A stretch of 64,000 nucleotides of DNA from the NCBI GenBank assembly GCA_032164245.1, contig JAVMKO010000003.1:82194390-82258389 (forward strand), given 5' to 3'. Positions within the stretch are counted from its first letter, which is position 1; each line of letters starts with the position of its first letter. The notes below the pieces were generated by a model. The model was given only the letters and a program-made list of their open reading frames with translations. It made no database searches and was not told where the DNA came from. Position numbers and translations under genes: made by a program. Source of the DNA: Sternotherus odoratus. Taxonomy: Eukaryota; Chordata; Testudines; Kinosternidae. Positions 1 through 12,800 of this stretch are shown here, one piece after another.

Positions 1-1394
1 TTTAGAAATGAAAGAGGTAGAGGTATGCAAGACTGAAAGGAATGGAATGGTCTGTTAGCAACGAGAGGTCCACACTGAAGATAAGAAGGGGATTATCCCA
101 TAAGCCATGTCAGCAGAATATCTGTATGCAAAGGGTGCTTAAAACTTTCAAAGTCAAGGAGAGAAATAAGCGAGCAAATAAAAACCAGGCTTGACACTGA
201 AACTGCGCTGAGAAGCAATGAATCAGACAGTGCTGTTAATGAGTAAAGTTTGCTCTGAGGGCAAACTCTCCTTAGGTCTTTCTCCATGGGTACTCCTGGC
301 TAAGTATTTCCAAAGAGTTAGATGATCAAGTACTTTGCAGTGAAGGACAGCTCCACATTTTGCTAAATTACCTGGGCCCAGAAGCTGCTCTGCTTACTCT
401 CAAAAAATAGTATGCTATTCCACAGGAATGTCCACTGATTTCAATGGGACTTCTTGCAGAGTAAGACACAGGCCTCTGGAGTACATGTAACAGGGTCTAG
501 ATTGAATACGTAGCTCTGTGACTCTGAGGGCCAGTCTACACGAGGAGATACTGGTATTATATCTCTACAGTTATGCCACTTTAACTCCCTGTGTGGACAC
601 TCTTATTCTGGAATAAGAGACTTTTCTGGTTTAGTTTATGCTGCTTTCAAAGAGTGAGTCACAATTCCTTCCCTGGTTTGTCTTTATTTCCCCCTTGGAA
701 CAAATCAGATATTGCCACATATTAGTAGCACTTTACTTCTACCCATTCCCTCTCCTTCTCCAGTTGCTCCTCCACCATCTAAAAGTGGGGGGATGGGAAG
801 GAGAAGCATCTGCCCATGGAGCCTGCTCTTTCCTGATTTCTACAGACCAGTGGTGCTAGTAGCCCATGCAGAGGAACAAGGTGGAACATTTCCCCCTTAT
901 TCTCCTGCCTGGATGGGAAACATGACAATCTTAACATAACTGATTGTTTTTTCTAGAACCTTTTTCTTTTTTCTTAATGATTTGTTCCTGTTGTGATCCA
1001 GGAATTGGGTGGGCAGAAGCCCACCCACGACTAAAGGATCTTCCCCCAGCCTCAGGGGAGGAGCCACAGGTCCAGGATTCCAAGTGATTATGGGGGACAG
1101 CTAAAGACATGACAGGAAAGGAGTGAGGTCACAGGGCTAAACAAACCTTTTTCTTCTGAGGCAGATAAAGCATACTGTGGGAAATCAGACCTGTAAATTG
1201 TGTGGTGAGCTTAAAGCCATGGGACCCTCATTAACATCACCCGTATTTTTGTTTTGACACTGACCCCAGTGAATTTGATTGTTTGCAAATACTTTAGCAG
1301 CAACTCCTGAGAAGGAGGACAGAAGATTGCTAGAAGTATGCTGAGGCTTACAAACAAACAAGTGCAAAAGCTAGGAATGTTTAAACTTGAAAAA

Positions 1395-1545
1395 ATGCAG
1401 AGTTGGAGGCAGCTTGTTTTATTCCAAACCAGGTAAGGTAGTTAAGATGCATGAATAATGGGATGAAATTCTACGGGCTATTTTGTTCAGGAGGTCAGAC
1501 TCACTAGATGATCATTAGGGTCTCTCATGGCCTTAAAATTTGTGT
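1395..1545 (+). mobile_element. CR1-like LINE 3' end fragment
   Basis: The sequence resembles the CR1 tail found across reptiles: a GGATGAAATTCTA start, then CAGGAGGTCAGACTCACTAG and TGGCCTTAAAAT. It is diverged and lacks a clean terminal microsatellite. Confidence 0.6.
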
Positions 1546-3666
1546 AAATGAACACAATCCTCCTTTTTGGCTCTGTCTAATAATATGACAAGAGTGACCA
1601 ATCAAGATTAATAGTCAGTAAATATGGAACAAGTGAAAGTATATATTACTTTGCCTGTAATCAACTATTAGAAATTCATAGCTGTAAAAGGACATCAAGT
1701 CAAAAACTGTCTAGATTTGAAAAAGGACTGCATTTAAATAATACCAGCGGTAAAACTAGCAAGCTAAGACAAGGGTAATCAAATGTCATGCCTCAGTGTG
1801 TATCCCAACTTCTTGGGAGATCAGGAAATAAACATTTTCCCATGTACCTCATTGTACAGTTTTCTAGGTACATTGATGTTTTGGGTATCTTATTTCTGTT
1901 TTCCTCACATGAAATGGGCATCTGCTACTGCTGGTAGCAGGATACCAGAATTGATGGCTCAATGGTCTGACTGGTGAGGCAAATTTTAAATTCACTTATT
2001 TTTCTTCTGTTATGATAAATTCTTTGGGCCAAATCCCTGAAGTCACATATGGAAGACAATCAGGATTGTGGAAAACGGAGATCAAGTCATTCAAAATAAT
2101 TAGTCTATGTCCAAATCATGAACATCAATGATATGGAGATAAGCTGAGCAATAATATAAGCACCCTTTTAGGAGCCCTTTTCTGAACCATAAAATATGTA
2201 TTTCTTCCTCATTCCTCCTTCTGTTTGCTCCTCTAATTCATGTTAAAACAGAATAGTTAAACATCCCTGTTAGAACCCATAGCCTCTTTCCTGTATTCTA
2301 GATACTTAACAAGAATTGAAGCAACTCTAGTGTCTTTGGGAAGCAATACAATACATTTCCCCAATATATTCAGATATATGTGGAAGAAAAAGAATATTCA
2401 TGAATGTGGATTACTTCCCTGGAAAAGGTGATTACTGTTGTGTAAAAACTGAGCTGTTCTATAATTCTATAAGAATTGCCTCCTGCATCAGGATTCAGGT
2501 TCACCTAGACCAATATCCTGTCTATAAACATGACCAGTACCAGATTCTTCAGAGGAAAGTGTAAGAAGCCCAGAGCAGACAGATAATTTGCCTCCCACAT
2601 CAGGTTTTACCCATACCTCTTATAGAGATTGGTTTAAAAACCCTGAAGTATGAGGTAAAGGTTCTCTCTGTAACCTTACTGCACAATCTGTTTCCTTTTT
2701 GTTCTAGCCCAGGTCACCATTCATGCTGACCCATCAACAAACAGCTCACTTGGCAGGCAAGCACACAAGAATGAAAAAATAAGCTTCAATGGAAAATGTG
2801 ATTGCTTATAGTAAGTCACATACTGTAGCTTAAGAAATGCCTTTCTTATTAAACGGGGAATATGTATTCCTACTTGTGGGGGGTTGTTCAGTATATCGAA
2901 TCTAGGATAATCCTGGGAGGCATGTGCATTGGAATGGCCATAGAAACCAGCGGCTCTAATTCATAAACAAGTTATGCACAAATTACTCAGGATTATTGCA
3001 TATTTCACTCCAGAAAAGTATGGAGAGAAAAAAACACAACTTGGGTGGGTGAATGTACCTGCTTTTCTAGTACAGAAGAGAGGGTACATTCTACTCCTGA
3101 GGGGACCACAGAACAGAAATGACTGCTGATTGAGACCCAAGAACAGGGACAATTCTAGGCTTTATGCTTTCAAACCAAAGTTGTTTCTTTTAACTGGAAA
3201 AAGCATGAATGTTTTTGATGTTTCCATTCTATGAAGTGAGGTTGTTCAGGGCATATCTGTTCTTGATTGTCTTCTGAGCATCTCCCTTTGAAGTTTGATC
3301 CTACAAGTCCCATTGAAGGAAAAGTTCTGTGTGTGGAAAGTTTCTAGAGTTGGGCCTGATATGGGCAATACTGCACATGCTTTTTTATTTTTCAGAAAAG
3401 TCCATGTATATATTCCCCATAGCAAACAGTCACATCGAATGAGTTAGATCTTTCTCAAAGTTTCACTGCTGTAAATCCATACATGCCCCCTTAAACTTTC
3501 TACTGTGGATACAAGCGGAGGATTAGGCCCCAAATGTATTGCTCAGCTACCTAAAGGACTCTACAACTGCAAAGAGAACAGGTTAAGATTTTAAATTAGA
3601 AAGAGGAGTCATTTTGTGAAAGTATTAAGAGAACATGCTGTGGGAGTGGGGGTTACACACCCATAC

Positions 3667-3689
3667 AATATATATATATATATATATGT
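3667..3689. repeat. (TA)n microsatellite
   Basis: Alternating TA run in SLC2A12 intron 2. Confidence 0.9.
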
Positions 3690-6600
3690 ATATGTAACCA
3701 ACATGCAGAAAAATATTCATCCTCCCCTTCAATAAAAGCATTTCTCGCCATAGAATAAGTGCCAAATGATGTTCCTATACAGCAGAAAAAGTCCCTCCCC
3801 TATACCTTTTGGGAGATGTGATTTGCATCTGGTGTTTCTGTAACAGAAGTCAGTGTTGTCAGTTTCACAGCTTTACAAACTCTGGGAAATGTGTAGATCT
3901 CATCTGGACAATTACTCTTCCCTGCAATTTCAGAAGTTCCCTTATCTGTGTTAGTTTTGCCATTGCTCTAAACTCTATCCGCTCTGTTCAAACTGTGAAT
4001 TGCTCTTATATCCATGGGTTTAATTTCACTTGTTGGATAAATTCAGACCTTGCCATACATTCTGTGCTTTGCCCATTTTAGCAAGAGGCTATCAGGAATG
4101 GGTTATGGCTACCTGATAATCTGCCCTGGCCTTGGCTCTGTTGCAGGTTTGAGCTGGCTGAAGGCTGCTCTAACTTATGCCAGCTAGGTACGGTCCTCTA
4201 CAGATCACACACCAGTTGGCTCTAACTGCACTTCATGCTGTGGGTATTCTCTCACTCTTCCCAAGCCTGAGACAACCCCTGGGCCAGAGGATGTGGGGTA
4301 GATTGTAAAGGAGCTGGCTCTGCCAGCTCTTTTATTTGTTTCTTTGTGAATTCCAGATGCTGGGACTATCCCCAGCAGGGGATTTACTGGAGTTCTCTTT
4401 GGACAGTGTGCGCTTCAGTCCTAAGTGGCCCAAAGGGAGCAGATTGGGACAAAGAATCTGATCCAGTGTAAATGGTGCCATTCCATTACTGTCAGTGTGG
4501 AACTGTGAATGCTTATATCAGGTCTGAAAGTGCCTCTGTTGTCTGGGGGGAAAACACCAGGATGGTGTTGCATATTTCTTGTTTTAGGCGTGTTTTTAAC
4601 CAACAGGATTATCACACTCAAATTCACAGGTCCCAATTAGGAAAATAGTCTCATCATCATGAATTTCTATTCAGTCTTACAACTTAATGGTGACCAGTGG
4701 AGGAGTTTTCTTTTATTTACAGCAAAGAACTTTTTATTTCTGTCCCCAAATGATTATCACATCCTAGATAGGACTTGCTTTTCTATTATTCCAAATAATT
4801 TTCTTTCCTTTAGTATGTGGCCTGAGCAGATACCCTCTATCAAAGATGTTTGTTTCCTAGTCTATATTCAATACATTTTCACTATTGCATCCAGATTTCA
4901 AGGTAAGCAACTTATCTGTGATCCAGCTATGTACAGCATTAAACTCAGCACCCTACTTCAGTTATGTTCTGTTTTAGGCATAGTGTCATCTGTAGGCTCA
5001 AATTTCTCATGACCTATGTGTATGGCAAGCTCTTATGCCTGAACATAGGTCCTGAGGGCCCATATCTCTTTGGAGACACTCACTGAAATCAAACAAGCTT
5101 CCACCTCACTCGCCTTGCCTTTGCAGCTTCATGTTCACTATGGATTGATAATTATTTGCGGTGCAAGTATTTTTGTTTCCTGATGAAGTGGGTTCCTCCC
5201 CATTTGATCTTTTTGAAATGCCAGATGTTGATGACAGAAGATAAAGAAGCCAAAGGTGTGTCAAGTATGTCTAACATCTGCACCTTAGTTAATAGGAGCT
5301 TGTGGTGCTTATGTGAGTACTGTCAGCGAGACAATGTGTGCTGTCCTGCAGTGTGGTACAACGTTGATTTATTGCTCTTATAATGTACCCTAATAATTGT
5401 CTGAAAGCAAGTGTAAGCAAGAAGCTGGATCACACTTCATCAAACTTAATGCAAAACAGACTAATAAAGCTGCCTCTCTTATCCTGCATAAGGGCTTGTT
5501 TATATAAATGTACAGTATATTGGAATTAAAATGGGACTAGACAGCTGCGCTCTTGTCTACAGCTCTTTTATAATGCAAAAAAGCCTTTAATCTATCTGTT
5601 TTCATCGCGGTTGTGTCTGAGTGCTTTCATAAACAGTAATAGACAGTCCTATTTAGTTAATCGGTTCATAAGAAAATGTAATTGCTTCTGGTAATTTGGT
5701 AAAAAGAAGAAACCACTGAGGCACAAAACATAAAACAAAAAATGGCTACTGAGAAAGCTTGGGCAATAACTGGACCTCGCATTAGAGCCAAAAATCCTTG
5801 CACAGTAGGAAAAAAGGAAGATGAAAGAGCTAGATTGAATGATATGTCCGATGTACATTCTGCCATGTTCCCGATGGGTTCACATGTACTCCCCATAAGG
5901 ATCTGAACTACACGTACTCTAAATATCATATGCTTTCTAAATAGACAGAAGGCTATTGTGGCCAGCTTTGCCTGGCTGGGTGAGGTAGTGGATGCAAGAA
6001 ACCTTCTGCCCCTTTCAAGGGTAGGCACAATCCCATCTGCCGGGGATTGTGCCTACTCAAGAGGCAGCACCTGACAGGTGGTTTCAGGTCTCCATTACCA
6101 TTGGGTATTCAATTAGACTGAATTAGAATACTGTAACCCAAGAAAGAATAAATGGCAGCAACACCTGAGATACAGATGCCAAGTGAAGTCAGCTCCAGCT
6201 TCCTTCCTTCATATCAACCAATGGAGCAAGCCAGACATGGAAGGGAAGTTGCATGCTGCATTCATTGAAAGGGTAGTGAAACCTCCACTACAGTCTGCAT
6301 CATCTGGGGGCCCCATGGAGATTGTCTGGCGTTGTCAGTCAGAATGTTCTGGAACTTATACTGTGGCATTGCCTCTCCCTTTCCCACATGGGTTGTGGTT
6401 TTCAAGTAACAATTTGGCAGACAGTGTAACAGGTTGAGGGGATGAGTAATCCAAACATTTTAAATGAGCCACTTTATATAACTGAGGGATTGCTTTTTTT
6501 AAAAAAGCTAACACTAAGAAAATTGAATTTAGCAGATGAAATCTACACATTTGAAATATCTTTAAAGGGTTTGAGCTGCAAGCACAAAAAGCCAGGAGTT

Positions 6601-7059
6601 ACATATGAAACTCAATCCTTACCCTGCCTTTCAGCCACGGCACATATAATTACAATATATAAAACCCTCTATTATTTATAGACTCCAGCAATTCCTTGGT
6701 TCAGTTAAACTGAGTTTTCTGTAGTTAATCAGTTTTAGCTGAGCCTTGGACACTGAGTTACCATACTGCATAGATACACCAGCACATTTTGATTTACTTC
6801 AGATTCAGTGTACATAGCAAAGGTGCCCATGTTCAAACTTATCTATTTTAAAGTCCCTAGAACTCAAGTGTCCATGGAAAGCACAGTTGGTTGCATCCCC
6901 AATGTCAGAATAAGTTGCCCCTTCCAATAAAATAGACGTCCACATTTTGTTTCCTTTGAAGAAACTTAATTCCTTGTTTTAAGAAAACTTGTTAGTGAAA
7001 AAGGAATTGAAATTGTGAAGCTTCCCTACTGGTTGCTATTTAGGATTAGGTTGTGCTCT

Positions 7060-7147
7060 CTGTTACACTGGTGTAAATCTGAAGTAACTCTTTTTAGCGA
7101 TGTTACTCAGGATTTATACCAATGTAACTGAGAACAGAATCTAGCCC
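7060..7147. repeat. short palindromic interspersed repeat unit
   Basis: The unit begins TTACACTGGTGTAAATC and ends ACCAATGTAACTGAGAACAG. A similar unit occurs at 60150-60255 and a weaker one near 33170-33220. Confidence 0.45.
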
Positions 7148-8466
7148 TTAGACTGATTATAATGTACTGAAGTATGCTGGAGTAACATTATCAAACTGCT
7201 ATCCTTTAGGTCCCTCTTGGCAATGAATGTTTATCTCAGGCAGCTATCCTAGTAAGCTCTTTATCCTAAATAAATAACTATTGTTGGGTTTTGTCTTCAC
7301 TTTTTGCCTTTTGTATGACAGTAGGGTGTTATGCTCATGGTAAATTCTTTATCATAATTAACTTCAAGGAGCACAGTATGTTTCCAAGCCAAGTTTGTGT
7401 CAGGGCACACAGGCACACAAAGTCTGTTAATAAATAATGGGCTTTGTGTATGCACATTTTACAGTCTGATTTTTTTTTTAATCAACCCGATCGGTAAAAT
7501 AATATGAAAGCGTTTGTAAAAAAGAAGAAGGAAATGAGTAGTATTAGTCACTGGGAATAGAAATGGCAGGAAAGTTGCCTTCTGTCATTAGTGAGGACGT
7601 GAGGACCCTGCACTGGTGTTTTTTCTAAAAGCTCACTTTGGTTTAAATGGATATTTTATAGATTGAACAATTCTTAACTTTTTTGTTGTTTATTCTGTTC
7701 AGGATTGGAATGTATGGGCCAAGAGAGTTTACTCAGTAGGAGTAAATGTTTTCCATTTCCTAGCAGTAGGTTGGGTTACATGGTCAGCGTGGCTACATGC
7801 TCAGAGAGACAGAACCTCAGCTGGAGTCAATCGGTGTAGCTCCTGTCGAGCTGGGGATGCTATGTTCATCTGAAGCATCTAGCAATACGTTTTTAACTTG
7901 AGTTTATGAGCCATCACAGTATAGCTTATGTATTATCATTTACGTGGTAAGAAAAAAGAAAAGAAAAGGGATGGAGTGTGGGGAATTAAAAATGGCTTTG
8001 GACACAGAGTTTTTCACTTACAGGTTGCAGATTCAAATCAACACCAGTTGGCAGTGACTGAGGGTGAAACCCTGGCTTTGCCATTGACTTCAAGGAGCAA
8101 GGATTTCACCCTGAGAGTTACTGTTGGTTAGATATGCTATAACCTTATTTTAAAATTTCTCAATTTACTTTGTAGTGGTAACATGCCCTCATCACTGTTA
8201 ATGCCTCTAATGGCGATCTTAGCAGACAGGTCAAAGACTGACTGGGCAATGGAGACTGAATTGCTTTCTTGCCCGCCTTGAGTCAGTTTCTCCAAAGTCT
8301 GTTGGCAGAGCAGCATGGTGGAAACACATACTGCTGCTCACTGTTATGTTTATTCTGTGGATTGAGAACTTCAATTTCCAGTGATGTCAACATGGGCATC
8401 TTACACCCGTATTTAATTTACTTTTAAATAAATCATTAAAAGGAATAAAAACTAGGAAACACTTAC

Positions 8467-9804
8467 TTGGTCCAAGACCTATGGAAAAAGCAGCAACATA
8501 AGCAAGCAAGCTGGCCAAAGACAGCCATTTCAGAGCAGCTGGAACTTCCACAGTGTCTATTACTATGTGGGATCCTCTTTGGCTTTCAGAAGAGGCCCTT
8601 CTTCCTGCCAAGGTTGTGCTGTTCTGCTCCTCTGTCTTAGCAGTTTCAAATTTTCTCAGCATGGTTAGCGATGTTCTGCTCTGGGAAGGCATACCAGCAA
8701 ATTGCTCCTTGAGACTCTCATTGCTGGCACTCACGTTTCCTGGTCCATGAAAAATTGAATCTTCCAGGAACTGATTTCTACAGATATTAGTGAAATTCAT
8801 GTGTATATTAAGATTCACCAATCCCATGGTGACCAGTGACACTGCCATAATAGAAGAACCAATACACAGAAAAGTTTTGCTTCCAACTTGATCCACAAAA
8901 ACAGTGGCTGGGATTGTACTAATCACTTTAACCACTCCAACTCCAGTCGAGGCCAAGCTAGCTGCTTCATTGCTCTGGAACCCAACTGACTTCAGAACAG
9001 TGGATGCATAAAATAAAATGTTAGGCTGCCCTGTTGTTTGCACAAAAAACACTAGAGTAAGACCTATTAGCATTCGGGCTCTCATGTTGTCTTTTGAACG
9101 AAACAGGTCCAAGAAACTGTACTGATGTTCATCTTTCAAAGAAGACTTGATCACAGTGAGTTCTTCAGCAGTATCTGAAGTTGCCCTTAGCCTTCCCAGT
9201 ACCTTGCTAGCAGCTTCATCATTACCTTTCATAACAAGAAACCGAGGACTCGGTGGAAGAAAATACATGGCAATAGCTTGCAAGGCACCTATCGGTATCA
9301 CAAGGCCAAACATATACTTCCAGCCATGGGAAACATTGGCGAATACATAATTTGAAATGTAGGCAAAAAGAATGCCAATCACAATCATAAGTTCATTTAA
9401 TGATACAAGCAGGCCTCTTCTATGCTGTGGGGCTATCTCAGCGATATATACACATGTTGCAATTGAGGATAATGATATTGAAATACCAATAGCAATTCGT
9501 CCTACAATAAGTATGCCATATGATGAACTGAGTATCAAGATCAGGCTTCCCAGTACAAGTAAACAAGATGCTATAATAATCGCAATTCTTCTTCCAAATC
9601 GGTCTATTAGGAATCCACCAGTAAGCGATGTTAGTAAGGCCCCAATGAGGAGGGAGCTTACGACTATTTCCTGTTGTTTGCAAGAAAGTGCTAGTATACT
9701 TCTTAGCTGAAGCAGAGCCCCAGAGATGAGTCCCAGTTCATAACCCATTAGGAATCCACTGATGGCAGCAATGGCAGATGACAGAAAAGTAAACGTTCCA
9801 CAAC
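8467..9804 (-). CDS. SLC2A12: SLC2A12 coding exon 2 (TM1 to start of TM10)
   Basis: This 1338-bp exon is fully open and encodes most of the major-facilitator core. Sugar-transporter motifs are visible: [12 protein letters not shown] in TM1, DRFGRR between TM2 and TM3, the [12 protein letters not shown] segment after TM4, PPSPRFL after TM6 (a variant of PESPR shared with GLUT12), and [10 protein letters not shown] in TM7. An exofacial loop before TM10 carries four N-glycosylation sequons (NFT, NVS, NES, NST), which fits the extended loop 9 of class III GLUTs. The acceptor AG is at 9805-9806 and the donor GT at 8465-8466. The reading frame runs on into the intron to 8387, but that tail is not coding. 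No frameshift or internal stop is seen. Confidence 0.96.
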
Positions 9805-12800
9805 CTGGAATTACAGAAGAAAAAACAAAATGAGCTCTATTTTATTAATCATCAATAATAAAGTTATTTTATAAACCTGTACTCAAAATCTTATTCTAAG
9901 GTCTCAGTTTGGGGGGAAACACTATGATCAAATGAAGAAGAACTCACCAACATTGGTCATATCCAATGATATTGCTGAAAGCAGGAAAAAATACATCATG
10001 TGATGCACTTCATTTCCCCCCTTTATTTTTAGTATCTCTTAAGCACCTGATCCCAAACCCATTGAAAGACTCCCATTCAGTTATAGAGTTTAATGCCAGG
10101 AGAGAGCACCAGGTCATCTAGTTTGACCTCCTGTATATCACAGGCCACCAACATTATCCACCATCTGCACATTAAACCCAACAACTGAGGCCAGGATTAC
10201 ACTACAGACCTATATTGGTATAACTATGTTGCTCTGGGATGTGAAAAATTCACACCCCTGAGTGACATAGTTATACCAACTTAACCTCTCATGTAGACAG
10301 TTCTGTGCTGGTGAAGAAGATTCTCCTGTCGATATAGCTACCATCTCTCAGGGAAGTGGATTAACTATGCCGATGGAAGACACTCTCCTGTTGGCATAGT
10401 AGAGTCTTTGCTAAAGTGCTATAGTGGTGCAGCGGTTCTATTGTAGTGCTGTACATGAAGACAAGCCCTGAAATTAGACTAAAGTATTACCGCCTACAGG
10501 AGACTAGACTATTACGTGCCACAGACAGAGAATAGGAGGGACGAAGGTGCACCAGTGCCTGGGGAATGAGTAAGTGAGATGTACGCAGATAATCCTGGTC
10601 AGTGACCCACACCCACACAGTGCAGGAGAAGGGGGAAAAACAAGGTCACTGCCACTTGCTGATTCCACATGTGGCGAGACCCTGAGCATGTGAGCAAAAA
10701 CCAACCAGACAAGCACTTGAGAAAGAGAATGCTTGGCACCACCTCAGAGCCCTGGTGCTCTTTGTCCAGTGTTCCATCTCCAGCTGTGACCATCCCTGGG
10801 GGAAATCCCTTCCAATCCTGACCCCTGCAAGTGGTCAGCTGAAGCCGACACATGAAGTTTTAGAAACATAAGATGTAAACAAGAAATGGGCCAACCCTAA
10901 AGCTGTTGAGCCCTGTCCCCTACCATCACAAGCAACCCTATCAGACAATCACACTCAGAGATTTGTCCAGCTCTGATTTGACTTCGCATGATTTTGGATC
11001 AGACCTTAAATAAGTAAGCCTGTCCAACAGTGACAATGGAACAGACTTCCAATAAAGAGGTTTTTGCCAAGAAAGCATTTTTTTCCTTTTAAATTTCCAA
11101 TATTTATCCTGAGTTGAATTTAGTCACCATGAAAGGCATCAGACTGACAGCCCTCGAATCCTTATCCATACAGTTGGTATATTATAGACAAGAATAGTAC
11201 ATGCTTCATAACAAAGTGCTTCAATTCCACCTTGGAGGGACCACCCCTACATGTGAGAATATAGTTTATCTTGGACTCCCATTAAATCCTTGGCCTTGCT
11301 GAGACTGCTAAGATTGCTGATTCTGGGAATCTTCCTTTGTGATGTGGACACTTATCCACTGGGAACCAGACTAAGATTTCTAACCCAGTTTTGCTGCTCC
11401 AGATAGATGGATTGGATATTTCAGATAAGCCAAATTTTGCGGTGCAAACCTCTGAACACTTTGGGATTCACTCATCATTAATCCTTGAGTTCTTTGTAAC
11501 AAAAAGATCAGATATTTCACATCAGAACCAGCACCAGGCATTAACAGACAAAGCAGTTGCTTAGAGCCCCAAGTGGACTCCCTATTAATTATTAGTATGT
11601 GTTGTGTGCAGGGAGGTCCCTAAAAAGATTCCTGCTTAGGGCCCCCAATGGGCTAGCATCACCTCTGTTTCACATCGTTTCTGATGGCTGCACCATTGGG
11701 AATAAAAAGCAGATGGAGATAGAATAGACAAACATATGTCATATGCCCTATCTCCACTTTAAAATAAACTGTGTTTTATACAAATGAGATTCATTGTTTA
11801 TTACTACAAGAAAGATGTAACTGATCATATTCTGCTTCTGAAGCATTTGCACCCTAGCCTTTGATAGATAATTCTAGTTTATTATTGTTGGGTTAATTCT
11901 TCCACTCAGCATAGGTGTTGTTTTTTTCTTTTTTCCTCAGCATGATGTTGGCTGCCACACAATTAGAGGCCAATTGTGAATTGACTGCTGATTTTTCAGT
12001 TGCAAAGAGCTCAGGGACCAGTGGGAAGTGGCTTCTGCAACATAGTGCAGACAGTATGTCAACTAATTCTTTTGGGGGCAGGTTTGGATGAGTAGTTCAG
12101 TCAACTTGGCTGGAGAGTGGTGTATTGTAGAAAGATACCTAGCCCACCTGAAAGTAATGGATAGCTCTGTATTTATTTTCAATTGCTGTGAACTCCTTTC
12201 CACTATACCCAATACTTTTTTCTTCATTTATGTCTACAGTATCCAAGACCAATAGGTTTATTGGAAGCACTGATTTGTGTAAAGTTACATTGTGGGCCAG
12301 ATCTTCAGGGGATGGAGATTGGCTTCAACTGAGCCACCTCAATTTACACCTGCTACACATCTGGCTCATAGTATACATGTGTAATACACATCTTAACCTC
12401 ACTGCAGAAACTAACCTTCTCCCACCTTTGATCTTCTTTTAGTACATTAGTAGTGCTGAGGGGAAAAAACCTTCAGTTAGATCCTGGTGGAGGAATTCAG
12501 TGGGGGGCAGGAATAAGACTTTACTTGTGCCCCCGGGGTAAATATTATGATTATTTTAAAATAAATTATCTTTGATATAAAAAGTATGCCAGTTTGGTGT
12601 GGGCCTCAGACAGCTTGGAATTTGCCAGTGTGGGACTCAAGGCCACAAAAGTTGTGCACCACTGATATGTGCCAATATTTGATAGGAATAGGATGCTTAT
12701 TGTATTAGTAATTTTAAATGTTAGCTTTGTTTTTTCACTCCTAGTTTGAGAACCTCCTATAGGGCCTGAGGCTCATGTTCTTAGACCTACTCAGTTTTAC

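Larger units (their letters stand above)
1..8466 (-). other. SLC2A12 intron 2 (3' part beyond window), no exon seen
   Basis: This is 8.4 kb downstream of the exon 2 donor. I looked on the minus strand for the family's TM10-TM12 exons (Met-Pro-Trp start, an Asn-Trp-Gly-Ile-Asn stretch, a PETKG motif) and saw none. The stretch holds decayed interspersed repeats: part of a DNA-transposon-like sequence near 528-620, a CR1-like tail at 1395-1545, a TA microsatellite at 3667-3689, and a short palindromic repeat unit at 7060-7147. The rest is unassigned AT-rich sequence. Confidence 0.75.

Noticed and set aside
1..8466. SLC2A12 exons 3-5
   Set aside because: No minus-strand sequence with the expected TM10-TM12 motifs and splice sites was found, so they are taken to lie outside the window.
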